DNA of 15,028 nt, taken from DATKMK01 sp035541895. Lineage in GTDB: Bacteria > Desulfobacterota > Binatia > HRBIN30 > JACQVA1. The DNA lies in contig DATKMK010000069.1 in the NCBI GenBank assembly GCA_035541895.1, positions 1-15,028 on the forward strand, written 5' to 3'. Of the stretch, positions 1 through 7,001 are shown one piece after another. Each line of letters starts with the position of its first letter. Within the stretch, counting starts at the first letter, position 1. Below the pieces are notes generated by a model, which did no database searches, was not told where the DNA came from, and saw only the letters and a program-made list of their open reading frames with translations. The position numbers and the translations under genes are program-made.

Positions 1-1
1 C

Positions 2-451
2 GCCGTCGGGCCGATGATCTTCGAGCACGGCGGCACCATCGCCCAGTTCACCGGCGACGGCATGCTGGTGTTCTTCAACGATCCCGTGCCGCTCGACGAC
101 CCGGCGTGGGATGCCGTGCGTCTGGCCATCGCGATGCGGGAACGCACCGACGCCCTGTCGCAGCAGTGGCGCCGGCGCGGCCACAACCTCGCGCTCGGCA
201 TCGGCATCGCCGTCGGCTACGCCACCTGCGGCGAGATCGGCTTCGAGGGACGCACCGAATACGCGGCGATCGGAACGGTGGTGAACCTCGCCGCGCGCGT
301 GTGCGCGATCGCCCCCGGCGGCGCGATCCTGGTCACCAACCGCGTGCACGCGGCCGTCGAGGATCGGGTGACCGCGTCGAGCCTGGGCGAGCACGACCTG
401 AAGGGCCTCAGCCGGCCCGTGCCGCTCTACCAGATCGACGGCGCGCGGTGA
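2..451 (+). CDS. Class III adenylate/guanylate cyclase, C-terminal part (5' end outside window)
   Basis: Makes cyclic AMP or cyclic GMP from a nucleoside triphosphate; this is the C-terminal half of a class III cyclase catalytic domain. The frame is open from the window edge and ends with TGA at 449-451, so the gene starts upstream. Visible motifs are FTGDG (the Asp codon at 56-58 is the expected second metal ligand), followed by the VFFNDP strand, then GIGIAVGYATCGEIG and the signature YAAIGTVVNLAAR, which carries the transition-state Asn and Arg. A GLSRPVPLYQI tail matches the usual domain end. The position that is Lys in canonical adenylate cyclases, just before FTGDG, is Gln, and the paired Asp/Thr position before IG is Ala, so substrate choice cannot be read from sequence. 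Upstream sensor domains cannot be seen. The next gene on this strand is 362 bp away. Confidence 0.93.
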   Translation, partial: AVGPMIFEHGGTIAQFTGDGMLVFFNDPVPLDDPAWDAVRLAIAMRERTDALSQQWRRRGHNLALGIGIAVGYATCGEIGFEGRTEYAAIGTVVNLAARVCAIAPGGAILVTNRVHAAVEDRVTASSLGEHDLKGLSRPVPLYQIDGAR

Positions 452-813
452 GGGCCGGCCCATCTACCGATGAAGGAGGCCCTCGTAGTCTGACCATTCC
501 AACTATCTGAATCGATTCGAACCTGCCTCGAATACAGAACCGATTGCACAGGGCTCATTCCCGAAGCCTATCAGTCTCGGTGGTCGCGCTGTCGGTTGGC
601 TAGAAGCCGAAATTCAGGAATGGCTGCAAAGCTTATCGAGTCGATCCGTGGCGTTGGCACCTGGTGCCTAAATCAAACAAGATGACGTGAATTAGCGAAC
701 GCTAGGTTATCGATTCTTCATCATCGGCTCCACCGCCGTCTCCCTTCCTGCTGGTCTGCGATTTCTTCGGCCTTGATCGATGCGATCTGCTATGTTGAGT
801 CTCGGCCAGTGCC
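452..813. other. 362-bp gene-poor spacer with AlpA remnant
   Basis: This lies between the cyclase stop and the histidine kinase start. Apart from the AlpA-like remnant at 489-671, I see no intact gene, RNA or strong hairpin. Base composition is visibly less GC-rich than the flanking genes. The kinase promoter should lie within 672-813, but no convincing -35/-10 pair stands out. Confidence 0.6.
489..671 (+). pseudogene. Decayed AlpA-family regulator/excisionase remnant
   Basis: The reading frame is open from 489 (TAG at 486-488) to TAA at 669-671 but has no start codon. Its C-terminal half, encoded from about 546, reads IAQGSFPKPISLGGRAVG followed by WLEAEIQEWLQSL. This is the characteristic second half of AlpA/CP4-57-type small winged-helix proteins, which regulate excision of integrated elements. 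The helix-turn-helix expected just before it (GLSRSTIYRLI-like) is not in this frame. The frame of codons beginning at 517 gives NLPRIQNRL over the equivalent stretch, and that frame is closed by TGA at 508-510. This suggests a frameshift near 540-545 plus loss of the N-terminus. No integrase or phage gene is adjacent. The stretch looks less GC-rich than its neighbours, in keeping with acquired DNA. The match is by eye. Confidence 0.6.
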
Positions 814-2049
814 ATGACGGTCAACAATCCGACTCATACGATCGGCCTGAACGTTCGCGCCATCTATCTGACCAAAGCGTTGGTGTTGGCCACGATTCTC
901 GCGGCGGTATGGATGCTCGCGCTGTTTGTGTCGGCCTCGACGCTGGCCCTGCCGATTTCGCTTGTGGTGATGCTCGCGTTGGTGCCGACCTTTGTGGTGG
1001 CTACCCAACCCGAGCCGTCGGTTCGATGGCTGACGACCAGCTTTGCAAGCGACGTCCTCGCCATCACTGCGGGCATTCACTACGGTGGCGGCGTCGATCA
1101 GGTCAGCGCGCCCCTGCTCTACACCGCGGTGATTGGCGCGGTGGGATTGTTGATCTCGGGACGCGCCGCGTTCGGCGCAGCAGGAGCGAGCGCGGCATCG
1201 TATGCAGCCGTGGTGGCCGCTGAGTATAGCGGCTGGTTGCCTCATCTGGTTGCGTACAGTCGCCCTCCGGATCGCCAACTCGCCACCGTCATCATGGTGA
1301 GTATCTATTTGTTGCTGGTCGCGTGGGTCGTGTCGTACGCGGTGGCGCAGATGCGCGCCAGTTATCGTCGCGCCGAGGAGTTGCGTGCCGAGTCGGTGAG
1401 CGCGCTGTCACACGACCTCAAGAACCCGCTGGCCATCATTCACGGCTACGCCGAGATGATCGAAGAAGCCGAGGGCGACGAGCGGATCGAATACGCCCGC
1501 CGCATCCAGCGCTCGGTACAGCAGGCGCTCGATCTGGTTCGCAACGTCCTCGACGCGTCGGCGATCGACGCGAAGCCGGTTGCGCCGGAGCCGGTGCCGC
1601 TCAATCTCAATGAGCTGGCCGGGCAAACGTGCGAGCAATATCGTCCCGCGGCCGACGCCAAGGGCATCCACCTCCGCACCGTCTTCGCCATGGGACTGCC
1701 CCCGATCGAGGCCGACCCGCAACTGATCGGGCGGGCCATCGGCAACTTGGTGTCGAACGCCGTCAAGTACACCGATCCGGGCGGCAACGTGGAGATGTTC
1801 ACCAGCATGAACAGCCACGAGGTAAGCGTGAGCGTCCGCGATACCGGCGCCGGGATTTCCGAAGCCGAGGCCCGACGACTGTTTCAGAAGTACAGTCGCG
1901 GCTCGTCGGGAACGCGACACGAAGGCACGGGCCTCGGTCTCTACATCGTGCGCCGCATCGCCGAGGCGCACGGCGGATCGGTGCAGGTGAGCAGCGTGGT
2001 CGGCCGCGGCAGCACGTTCGTGCTGAGTCTACCGATTCGCCGGCGCTGA
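814..2049 (+). CDS. Membrane-anchored sensor histidine kinase
   Basis: A 411-residue two-component sensor kinase that should autophosphorylate on His200 and pass the phosphate to an unidentified response regulator. Residues about 20-175 form several hydrophobic membrane segments with only short loops and no recognisable extracellular sensor domain, so the signal may be sensed within the membrane. The HisKA dimerisation domain contains SHDLKNPL (H at 200). The HATPase_c domain has the N box (NLVSNAVKYT, 311-320), G1 box (DTGAGIS, 343-349), F box (FQKYSR, 357-362) and G2 box (GTGLGLYI, 371-378), so it looks catalytically complete. There is no receiver domain and no response regulator anywhere in the window, making it an orphan here. 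The ATG at 814 lacks a clear ribosome binding site, but the start of the hydrophobic region supports it. The next gene begins 20 bp downstream on the same strand and may be co-transcribed. Confidence 0.93.
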   Translation: MTVNNPTHTIGLNVRAIYLTKALVLATILAAVWMLALFVSASTLALPISLVVMLALVPTFVVATQPEPSVRWLTTSFASDVLAITAGIHYGGGVDQVSAPLLYTAVIGAVGLLISGRAAFGAAGASAASYAAVVAAEYSGWLPHLVAYSRPPDRQLATVIMVSIYLLLVAWVVSYAVAQMRASYRRAEELRAESVSALSHDLKNPLAIIHGYAEMIEEAEGDERIEYARRIQRSVQQALDLVRNVLDASAIDAKPVAPEPVPLNLNELAGQTCEQYRPAADAKGIHLRTVFAMGLPPIEADPQLIGRAIGNLVSNAVKYTDPGGNVEMFTSMNSHEVSVSVRDTGAGISEAEARRLFQKYSRGSSGTRHEGTGLGLYIVRRIAEAHGGSVQVSSVVGRGSTFVLSLPIRRR

Positions 2050-2069
2050 TCGCCGACCATCGTGCGCCG

Positions 2070-2945
2070 ATGCCCGAGCGTCCGGATCTCGAGTACGTCA
2101 TTCCGATCCTTCACCGCGAGTTGACTGGCCGACGCATCACGGGCGTGCGCGTGCGCAAGCCGGTGGTGCTCCGCATCTTGATCGACGGCGCCCCCGACTC
2201 GTTGTTCGTCGGTGCCACGTTTCGCGCAGTCACTCGCCGAGCGCATTTCGTGCTTTTCGATTTCGCTGCGCCGCGCCCGCTGGCGCTGGCGATCGCACCG
2301 ATGCTTGCAGGTCGCTTCGCGCTGGACAGAGCACCCGCACGCACGCCGGCCGACCTTGCCCTCGCCTGGAAGCTGAGCGATGGACGTGAGTTGCGCTACC
2401 GGGACGATGTGCAAATGGGCAAAGTCTACGTGCTCGCGCCCGATGCGTGGGATTCCCTGCCGGGGCTAGCTCGCGTCGGCGTCGATGTCTTCGACGCGGG
2501 TCGATTCACGGCCGAGGTGTTCGGCGCGCTCGCCAAACAGCGGCGCGATCAGGTCAAAGTGTTTCTGATGGACAAGTCGGCGATCGACTCGATGGGCAAT
2601 GCCTACGCCGACGAAGTGCTGTGGGAGGCGCGCATCCATCCGAAACGGATGACGCGGAGCCTCGACGACGACGAACTCGAACGGCTTCGCAATGCCATCG
2701 TCCACGTCCTGCGCAACGCGACCGACACGATCGCACAGCGCCGCCCGCCGTTGGACGAGAAGCTGCGGGATTTCCTCGCTGTGCGCGGCCGCGCCGGACA
2801 ACCGTGCCAGCGCTGCGGTGCCACGATTCGCACCACGCGCGTGCGGGCCGACGACGCGCACTTCTGCCCGCAGTGTCAGCCGGACCAGCGCCGCCGCCCG
2901 TTCATCGATTGGCGCCGCGTGAGCGGCGCGCCAACCGACGAGTGA
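2070..2945 (+). CDS. Divergent Fpg/Nei (MutM-like) DNA glycosylase family protein
   Basis: A 291-residue protein with the formamidopyrimidine-DNA glycosylase/endonuclease VIII fold; members excise oxidised bases and nick the strand. The ATG at 2070 is chosen because it yields the family N-terminus MPERPDLE, with the nucleophilic Pro2 and Glu3 directly after Met; longer readings of this frame bury that Pro. The helix-two-turn-helix appears as SMGNAYADEVLWEARIHP (174-191), and the zinc finger as CQRC (246-249) and CPQC (266-269). Several expected functional residues differ: the beta-hairpin Lys (RRAKY in E. coli Fpg) is His59, the RRFG void-filling loop is VQMG (114-117), and the zinc-finger Arg five residues before the third Cys is Asp261. 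It could therefore be a diverged glycosylase or a DNA-binding relative. It follows the histidine kinase by 20 bp and ends 6 bp from the convergent FKBP gene. Confidence 0.88.
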   Translation: MPERPDLEYVIPILHRELTGRRITGVRVRKPVVLRILIDGAPDSLFVGATFRAVTRRAHFVLFDFAAPRPLALAIAPMLAGRFALDRAPARTPADLALAWKLSDGRELRYRDDVQMGKVYVLAPDAWDSLPGLARVGVDVFDAGRFTAEVFGALAKQRRDQVKVFLMDKSAIDSMGNAYADEVLWEARIHPKRMTRSLDDDELERLRNAIVHVLRNATDTIAQRRPPLDEKLRDFLAVRGRAGQPCQRCGATIRTTRVRADDAHFCPQCQPDQRRRPFIDWRRVSGAPTDE

Positions 2946-2951
2946 GCGGAT

Positions 2952-3626
2952 CTACTTCACAATCTCAAGCAGCTCGACTTCGAACACCAGCGTCGCACCG
3001 GGCTTGATCTTCGGCGGCGCGCCGCGATCGCCGTAGGCGATGTCGGACGGGCAGATCAGCTTGGCCTTGCCACCGACCTTCATCAATTGCAGTCCCTCGG
3101 TCCAACACTTGATCACGCCGCTGAGCGGAAATTCCGCCGGCTGCCCGCGCTGCACGGAGCTGTCGAACACCGTCCCATCGGTGAGCGTGCCATGGTAGTG
3201 GACCTTGACCTTGTCGGTAGCCTTCGGCGCGTCGCCGTCACCGGCCTTGGTCTCGATGTAGATCAAGCCCGAGTCGGTCTTCTTCGCGCCCTTCTCGGCC
3301 GCAGCCTTCGCCAAGAACGCCTTCGACGCCTCTTTTTCCTTGGCCGCCGCCGCCGTGGCGCGCGACTGCGCCAGCTCTTGGATCTTGGGGCTGTAGGTTT
3401 CGAGCTCGACCTTCTTTTCTTTGTTCAACACCCCGTCGGTCAACCCTTCCTTGACGAACTCCAACTCGCTGGAGGTCAAGCTGAATGGTGCGACGTTGCG
3501 CGCCAGAAACAATCCGATCGCGTAGAGTGTCTTGTCTTCTTCCGTCTTCGGTTCCGGTCCGGCCGCGCGTGCAACCGACGTGAGCGTGAACAGGCTTGCG
3601 AGCACGACCGCGAGAAATGTGCGCAT
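2952..3626 (-). CDS. Secreted FKBP-type peptidyl-prolyl cis-trans isomerase (FkpA/Mip-like)
   Basis: A 224-residue periplasmic or surface isomerase that catalyses proline cis-trans isomerisation and helps fold exported proteins. Residues 1-21 (MRTFLAVVLASLFTLTSVARA) form a Sec signal peptide ending in a signal-peptidase site. Residues about 25-115 are the helical, Ala/Lys/Glu-rich dimerisation region typical of Mip and FkpA. Residues about 120-224 are the FKBP domain, with VHYHGTL, GTVFDSS, the Trp in KCWTEGL (W175) and IAYGDRG (Y198), matching the active-site pocket. A second ATG lies two codons upstream (3632), but the AAGGAAG ribosome binding site is only 1 nt from it and 7 nt from the ATG at 3626, so the latter is preferred. 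A sigma70-like promoter precedes the gene. It converges with the Fpg-like gene. Confidence 0.94.
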   Translation of the reverse strand: MRTFLAVVLASLFTLTSVARAAGPEPKTEEDKTLYAIGLFLARNVAPFSLTSSELEFVKEGLTDGVLNKEKKVELETYSPKIQELAQSRATAAAAKEKEASKAFLAKAAAEKGAKKTDSGLIYIETKAGDGDAPKATDKVKVHYHGTLTDGTVFDSSVQRGQPAEFPLSGVIKCWTEGLQLMKVGGKAKLICPSDIAYGDRGAPPKIKPGATLVFEVELLEIVK

Positions 3627-3633
3627 GAACATT

Positions 3634-3640
3634 CTTCCTT
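3634..3640 (-). promoter_or_regulatory. Ribosome binding site deciding the FKBP start
   Basis: On the minus strand this reads AAGGAAG. It lies 7 nt before the ATG at 3626 but only 1 nt before the ATG at 3632, which favours the shorter product by two residues. Confidence 0.6.
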
Positions 3641-3666
3641 TCGATTGGCGACCAAAAAGCTGGCAC

Positions 3667-3695
3667 CTAGTACTCGCCCGGCGCGCGCAAAGCAA
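3667..3695 (-). promoter_or_regulatory. Predicted sigma70-like promoter of the FKBP gene
   Basis: On the minus strand, TTGCTT (3690-3695) and TACTAG (3667-3672) are separated by exactly 17 nt. The implied transcript start is about 30 nt upstream of the AUG. Spacing and position are good; the hexamers are moderate matches, so this is a prediction from pattern only. Confidence 0.45.
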
Positions 3696-3742
3696 GCGCG
3701 CATGCAGCCGAGTGTGCGCAGACGGAAGGAAGGACCGATCGG

Positions 3743-4282
3743 TCACTCCATGCCGAGTCGTGCTTTGCCTTCGGGCGAGATCATGTGCGGGCTCCAGGGC
3801 GGATCCCAGACGACTTGCACGTCGGCTTCTTCGACGCCGGGCAACGATTCGATGCGTTGCTTCGCGTCCATGGCGATCGCAGGCCCCATGCCGCAGCCCT
3901 GCGCGGTCAACGTCATTTGCACCTGCACGCGGCGGCCGACGACACGCATATCGTAGATCAGACCGAGATCGACCACGTTGACCGGAATCTCGGGATCGTA
4001 GACCTCGCGCAGGGCATCCCACACCATGTCGTCCGCGACGGGTGCATCGCTGGATGCCTCAGCAGAAACAGCGGCGATGTTGCGCGGCTCCTTCCCGATC
4101 GCATCGGCGTCGCGATCCGCGATGCGGAACAGGCCCGCCAGACTCGGCACTTGCAGCGTGTAGGTGTCGCCGAGGGCTTGGGTGACAATGGCGGAAGTGC
4201 CCTTCGGGATCGTCACCGTGATGCCTTGGGGAATCTGGATCGCCTCACAGTCGCGTGCAAACTCCACGGGTTCGTGGCTCAT
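3743..4282 (-). CDS. sufT: Putative Fe-S cluster assembly protein SufT
   Basis: A 179-residue SufT-type protein, an accessory factor in maturation of iron-sulfur proteins. The N-terminal extension (residues 1-80; IPQGITVTIPKGTSAIVTQ with GDTYTLQV after it) is typical of the long SufT family. The C-terminal DUF59/MIP18 domain (about 86-160) includes DPEIPVNVVDLGLIYD (96-111) and TAQGCGMGPAI (126-136), with the conserved Cys130. An AAGGAG ribosome binding site lies 9 nt before the ATG, and a TTGTCC/TACACT promoter lies upstream. SufT often closes a suf operon, but no sufB, sufC, sufD or sufS genes are present here, so it is a stand-alone gene in this window. The FKBP gene downstream has its own promoter, so co-transcription is uncertain. 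Confidence 0.93.
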   Translation of the reverse strand: MSHEPVEFARDCEAIQIPQGITVTIPKGTSAIVTQALGDTYTLQVPSLAGLFRIADRDADAIGKEPRNIAAVSAEASSDAPVADDMVWDALREVYDPEIPVNVVDLGLIYDMRVVGRRVQVQMTLTAQGCGMGPAIAMDAKQRIESLPGVEEADVQVVWDPPWSPHMISPEGKARLGME

Positions 4283-4311
4283 TGTGGTTCACTCCTTGTT
4301 GTAACGTTGCG

Positions 4312-4340
4312 AGTGTAGCGCCTGCACCGCCTTAGGACAA
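4312..4340 (-). promoter_or_regulatory. Predicted sigma70-like promoter of sufT
   Basis: On the minus strand, TTGTCC (4335-4340) and TACACT (4312-4317) are separated by 17 nt. Initiation would fall about 22-25 nt before the sufT ATG, with the AAGGAG ribosome binding site between them. The arrangement is coherent, but it is inferred from pattern only. Confidence 0.5.
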
Positions 4341-4362
4341 TGCAGCCCGCCCCTGCCCCTTT

Positions 4363-4430
4363 CGCTCAGAGAGCGGGAACCCTCGTTGCTCCCTCTCCTT
4401 CGAGCCTTCGAGAAGAGGCTCGGGGTGAGG
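4363..4430. repeat. Palindromic REP/MITE-like intergenic element
   Basis: Two hairpins lie side by side in the spacer between the SDR and sufT genes. The first is CGCTC/GAGCG (4363-4367 with 4371-4375). The second is CGAGCCT/AGGCTCG (4401-4407 with 4416-4422), which extends outward through CCTCTCC and GGTGAGG (4392-4398 with 4424-4430) with one mismatch. The wording, CCCTCTCC...GGGTGAGG around a variable stem, resembles the short interspersed palindromes common in GC-rich proteobacterial genomes. It could also serve as a terminator for the convergent-facing side, although there is no T run. Confidence 0.5.
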
Positions 4431-4497
4431 TGACCATGCATTCGACTGATTTCTGACTCGGGACGCGAGCCGTATTGCTCCATGAAGTCGGTCAGAG

Positions 4498-5271
4498 CTA
4501 GCGCTTCCCGACTCGCGTGCGCGGACGCACGATGCCGCGTTCGCGCATGCGGGTGATCGTCTCGATGTGGCCGGTGTAGGAGAACGGCTGACCCACCAAC
4601 CACAAGCAAGCGTCCGACGTGATCACCGGCTCTTCGAAATCGCTGGTGTCCATGTCGCCGAGGGTGAAGGCGAAGCCTTCGCTCCAGATCGGCACGTCGA
4701 TGCGCATGACGTTCACCGCGATCTTCGAGTTCTTCAGCTCGTGCGCCATGCACTGATTGAGCGATTCGAGTGCGGACTTGCTGACCGTGTAGCTGGCGCG
4801 CCCGAATTCGGGAAACACGGCGGCTTCGGAGGATACGTTGATGACGTGGCCGCCGCCGGCTTGGGCCATGCGCGGGCAGGCGGCCATCATCAATGCCAGC
4901 GGCGCGTTGAGATTGATCTCCATCGCCAGCCGCCACTTGCGCATCGGTTGGGGGAGCGTCGGGCCGGGAACCGCGATCGCCGCGTTGTTGATCAGCGCGT
5001 CGATGCGGCCGAACTCGCGATAGGTGCGCTCGACCGCGTCGCGCAATTGCTCCTCGGCTTGCAAATCGATCCCGAGCGCCAGCGCGCGCCGGTTCCGGCT
5101 GCGAACCAGTTCGGCGGTCTCGTCGACGGTGCCGGGCAGCTTGGTCGGCTTGTCGCTGGTCGAGCGCGCCAGGCAGACGATGTCCCAGCCTTTAGCGGCG
5201 AAGTCGATTGCGAGCTGCTTGCCGATGCCGCGGCTCGCACCGGTGATGAATGCAACGCGATTCGATTCCAT
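4498..5271 (-). CDS. Short-chain dehydrogenase/reductase (SDR)
   Basis: A 257-residue NAD(P)-dependent oxidoreductase of the classical SDR family; the substrate cannot be read from sequence. The Rossmann-fold cofactor motif is TGASRGIG (10-17), the structural motif is NNAA (95-98), the catalytic Ser lies in NVSS (145-148), and YTVSK (161-165) holds the catalytic Tyr161 and Lys165. All catalytic residues are present. The ATG at 5271 is preferred over one ten codons upstream because it places the cofactor motif at the usual distance and has a GAGGT-like sequence 5 nt before it. The C-terminus (RMRERGIVRPRTRVGKR) is basic. The gene is divergent from the MFS transporter, with only 74 bp between the two starts. 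This could mean shared regulation, but the pairing alone does not assign a pathway. Confidence 0.92.
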   Translation of the reverse strand: MESNRVAFITGASRGIGKQLAIDFAAKGWDIVCLARSTSDKPTKLPGTVDETAELVRSRNRRALALGIDLQAEEQLRDAVERTYREFGRIDALINNAAIAVPGPTLPQPMRKWRLAMEINLNAPLALMMAACPRMAQAGGGHVINVSSEAAVFPEFGRASYTVSKSALESLNQCMAHELKNSKIAVNVMRIDVPIWSEGFAFTLGDMDTSDFEEPVITSDACLWLVGQPFSYTGHIETITRMRERGIVRPRTRVGKR

Positions 5272-5345
5272 CTTGGACCTCGTACCACGTCCGTGGAGCA
5301 ACCGAAATCGCCGCGGCGTACGAGTTCTGCTACGGTGCCGCGCTC

Positions 5346-6683
5346 ATGACCGCTCGGCCCCGATCGCGACTGCGGCGCAGCCTGCGAGCCAGCACGCTCG
5401 ATGCGATGTTCGACGCCGCGCGCATGGGCTGCGGCGAATTCTACTTCCCCGCCTTCGCCGTGTTGCTCGGCGCGTCACCGTTTCAAGTCGGCGTGATCGC
5501 CACCGTCCCGATTCTCGTCGGCTCGGCGTTCCAATTGATCGCGACCGTGGCGGCTCATCGCATCGGCGATCGGCTGTGGGTTATCGCCAGCGCGGCGCTG
5601 CAGACAGCGATCTTCCTGCCGATCATGTGGCTGACGCGATCGGGCGACGGCTACTCGTGGTTGCTGACGTGGGTGTGTCTCTACTGGATGCTCACCCTCG
5701 GCATCAGCCCGGCGTGGAATGCGTGGATGGCGCGCATGATCCCGCCGGACATTCGCAGCCGCTACTTCGGTCGCCGCAACGTCGCGGTGCATTCGTTGAT
5801 CTTTCTCTCGCTGCTGCTCGGCGGATTCTTGATCGACGCCACCGAACGGAGTCGGCTAGGTGCTGCGAAGGGCTTCGCGGCAGCGTTTGGGATTGCCGCG
5901 GCGAGTCGCTGCGTCAGCGTGTGGTTTCTGACCCGCCAGCACGACCCCGGAGCGCGCGAGGAAGTCCGCACCCGCACCTCGATGCGGGGAGTGCTCGATG
6001 ATTTCGGCCGGCGCCCGTACGGACAACTCATCGTGCTGATCGTCTTGATGAACGGCGCGGTGAACATTTCGGCGGCGTACTTTACGCCGTACATGCTGCA
6101 CGCGCTCGATCTGTCCTACGCACGTTACACGATCTTGAACGGCGCGATCGTCGTCGCCCGCGTGCTGTCGTCGAGCTATTGGGGCGAGATCGCTCGCAAC
6201 TACGGCAATCGCCGCGCGCTGCAGGTGTCTTCCGTGCTGGTGATCCCGCTGGCGTCGTTGTGGGTGGTGTCGAACAACTACGCCTTTCTGATTTGCATAC
6301 AGCTCTTCGGCGGATTCGCCTGGGCCGGCGTTGAGCTGAGCACGTTCCTGAACCTGCTCGATTGCAGCGACGACGACAATCGGGCGCAGGTGTTGTCGAT
6401 CTACAATTTGCTCAACGGCGTCATGATCGTCGCCGGCTCAATGCTGGGCGGCGCCGTGATGCACGCCCTCGGCGATCGCGGCTATCACATCATCTTCATC
6501 ATCTCGTCGGTCTGCCGCGCACTGATCGTCTTGACGATCGCGCGCGGCGTCGGCATCAAGCGGCGCGGCAACGAACATTCCTTCCGCAACGTGTTCACCT
6601 GGGTGATGACGCTGCGCCCCGGCGAAGGTGAGGAAGTGGACGCAGTGGTACTGGACGAACCGCGCGCTCGGCGCAGAGGCTGA
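5346..6683 (+). CDS. Major facilitator superfamily (MFS) transporter
   Basis: A 445-residue inner-membrane secondary transporter. About twelve hydrophobic segments can be followed, with the central cytoplasmic loop around residues 198-222 (HDPGAREEVRTRTSMRG). A conserved stretch is ISPAWNAWMARMIPPDIRSR (120-139) then YFGRRN, typical of a poorly characterised MFS branch in GC-rich bacteria. The substrate is unknown. The ATG at 5346 is chosen because an upstream ATG in the same frame would overlap the divergent SDR gene and add non-hydrophobic sequence with no family character. No clear Shine-Dalgarno sequence precedes it. The stop is 1 bp from the stop of the ATPase remnant on the opposite strand. 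The neighbouring SDR may be functionally linked, but this is inference only. Confidence 0.9.
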   Translation: MTARPRSRLRRSLRASTLDAMFDAARMGCGEFYFPAFAVLLGASPFQVGVIATVPILVGSAFQLIATVAAHRIGDRLWVIASAALQTAIFLPIMWLTRSGDGYSWLLTWVCLYWMLTLGISPAWNAWMARMIPPDIRSRYFGRRNVAVHSLIFLSLLLGGFLIDATERSRLGAAKGFAAAFGIAAASRCVSVWFLTRQHDPGAREEVRTRTSMRGVLDDFGRRPYGQLIVLIVLMNGAVNISAAYFTPYMLHALDLSYARYTILNGAIVVARVLSSSYWGEIARNYGNRRALQVSSVLVIPLASLWVVSNNYAFLICIQLFGGFAWAGVELSTFLNLLDCSDDDNRAQVLSIYNLLNGVMIVAGSMLGGAVMHALGDRGYHIIFIISSVCRALIVLTIARGVGIKRRGNEHSFRNVFTWVMTLRPGEGEEVDAVVLDEPRARRRG

Positions 6684-6684
6684 G

Positions 6685-7000
6685 TCAGAAGAAGTTGCCG
6701 CGGCTCAGGCGCGCACAAAACTCCCGTGCCGGTAGCACCAGAATGCCATCCTCCGTTCGCCGACTCCTCGGCTCCAGGGACCCGACGACGCGTTGACGTA
6801 CCCGGGGATGGTCCTCGATTAGAGCGCGCAGTCCCCGTAGGTGGTCGGCGGTTATCTTGGCAGTTGCCTTGGCGTCGATGGCAATGTCGAAGTCATTGAC
6901 AACGAAGTCCACTTCGATGCCGCTGGCGAGGCGCCAGTAGCGCAAGCTGGCGAATGCGTCGTTGTGCGGGCTTGGGCAGTCGCAGCGTTCTTTTGAACAT
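6685..7000 (-). pseudogene. DUF4143-type AAA ATPase remnant with internal deletion
   Basis: This keeps only the two ends of an AAA (AAA_14/DUF4143) ATPase normally about 380-400 residues long. The minus-strand ATG at 6998-7000 begins MFKRTLRLPKP, which resembles the family N-terminus before the Walker A region. In a different frame, the sequence then resumes as HNDAFASLRYWRLASGIEVD, continuing FVVND, then the ITADHLRGLRALIEDHP and SLEPRSRRTEDGILVLP stretches, and ending at TGA (6685-6687). This is the C-terminal nuclease-like domain of DUF4143. Walker A, Walker B and roughly 280-300 residues are missing, and the join near 6965-6975 is out of frame, so no functional product is expected. A perfect palindrome abuts the old start codon. 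Such ATPases are accessory genes often carried and lost among genomes. Confidence 0.72.
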
Positions 7001-7001
7001 T

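Noticed and set aside
452..813. Intact small regulator gene
   Set aside because: No start codon exists in the frame encoding the AlpA-like C-terminus, and the upstream half is out of frame, so it is recorded as a remnant.
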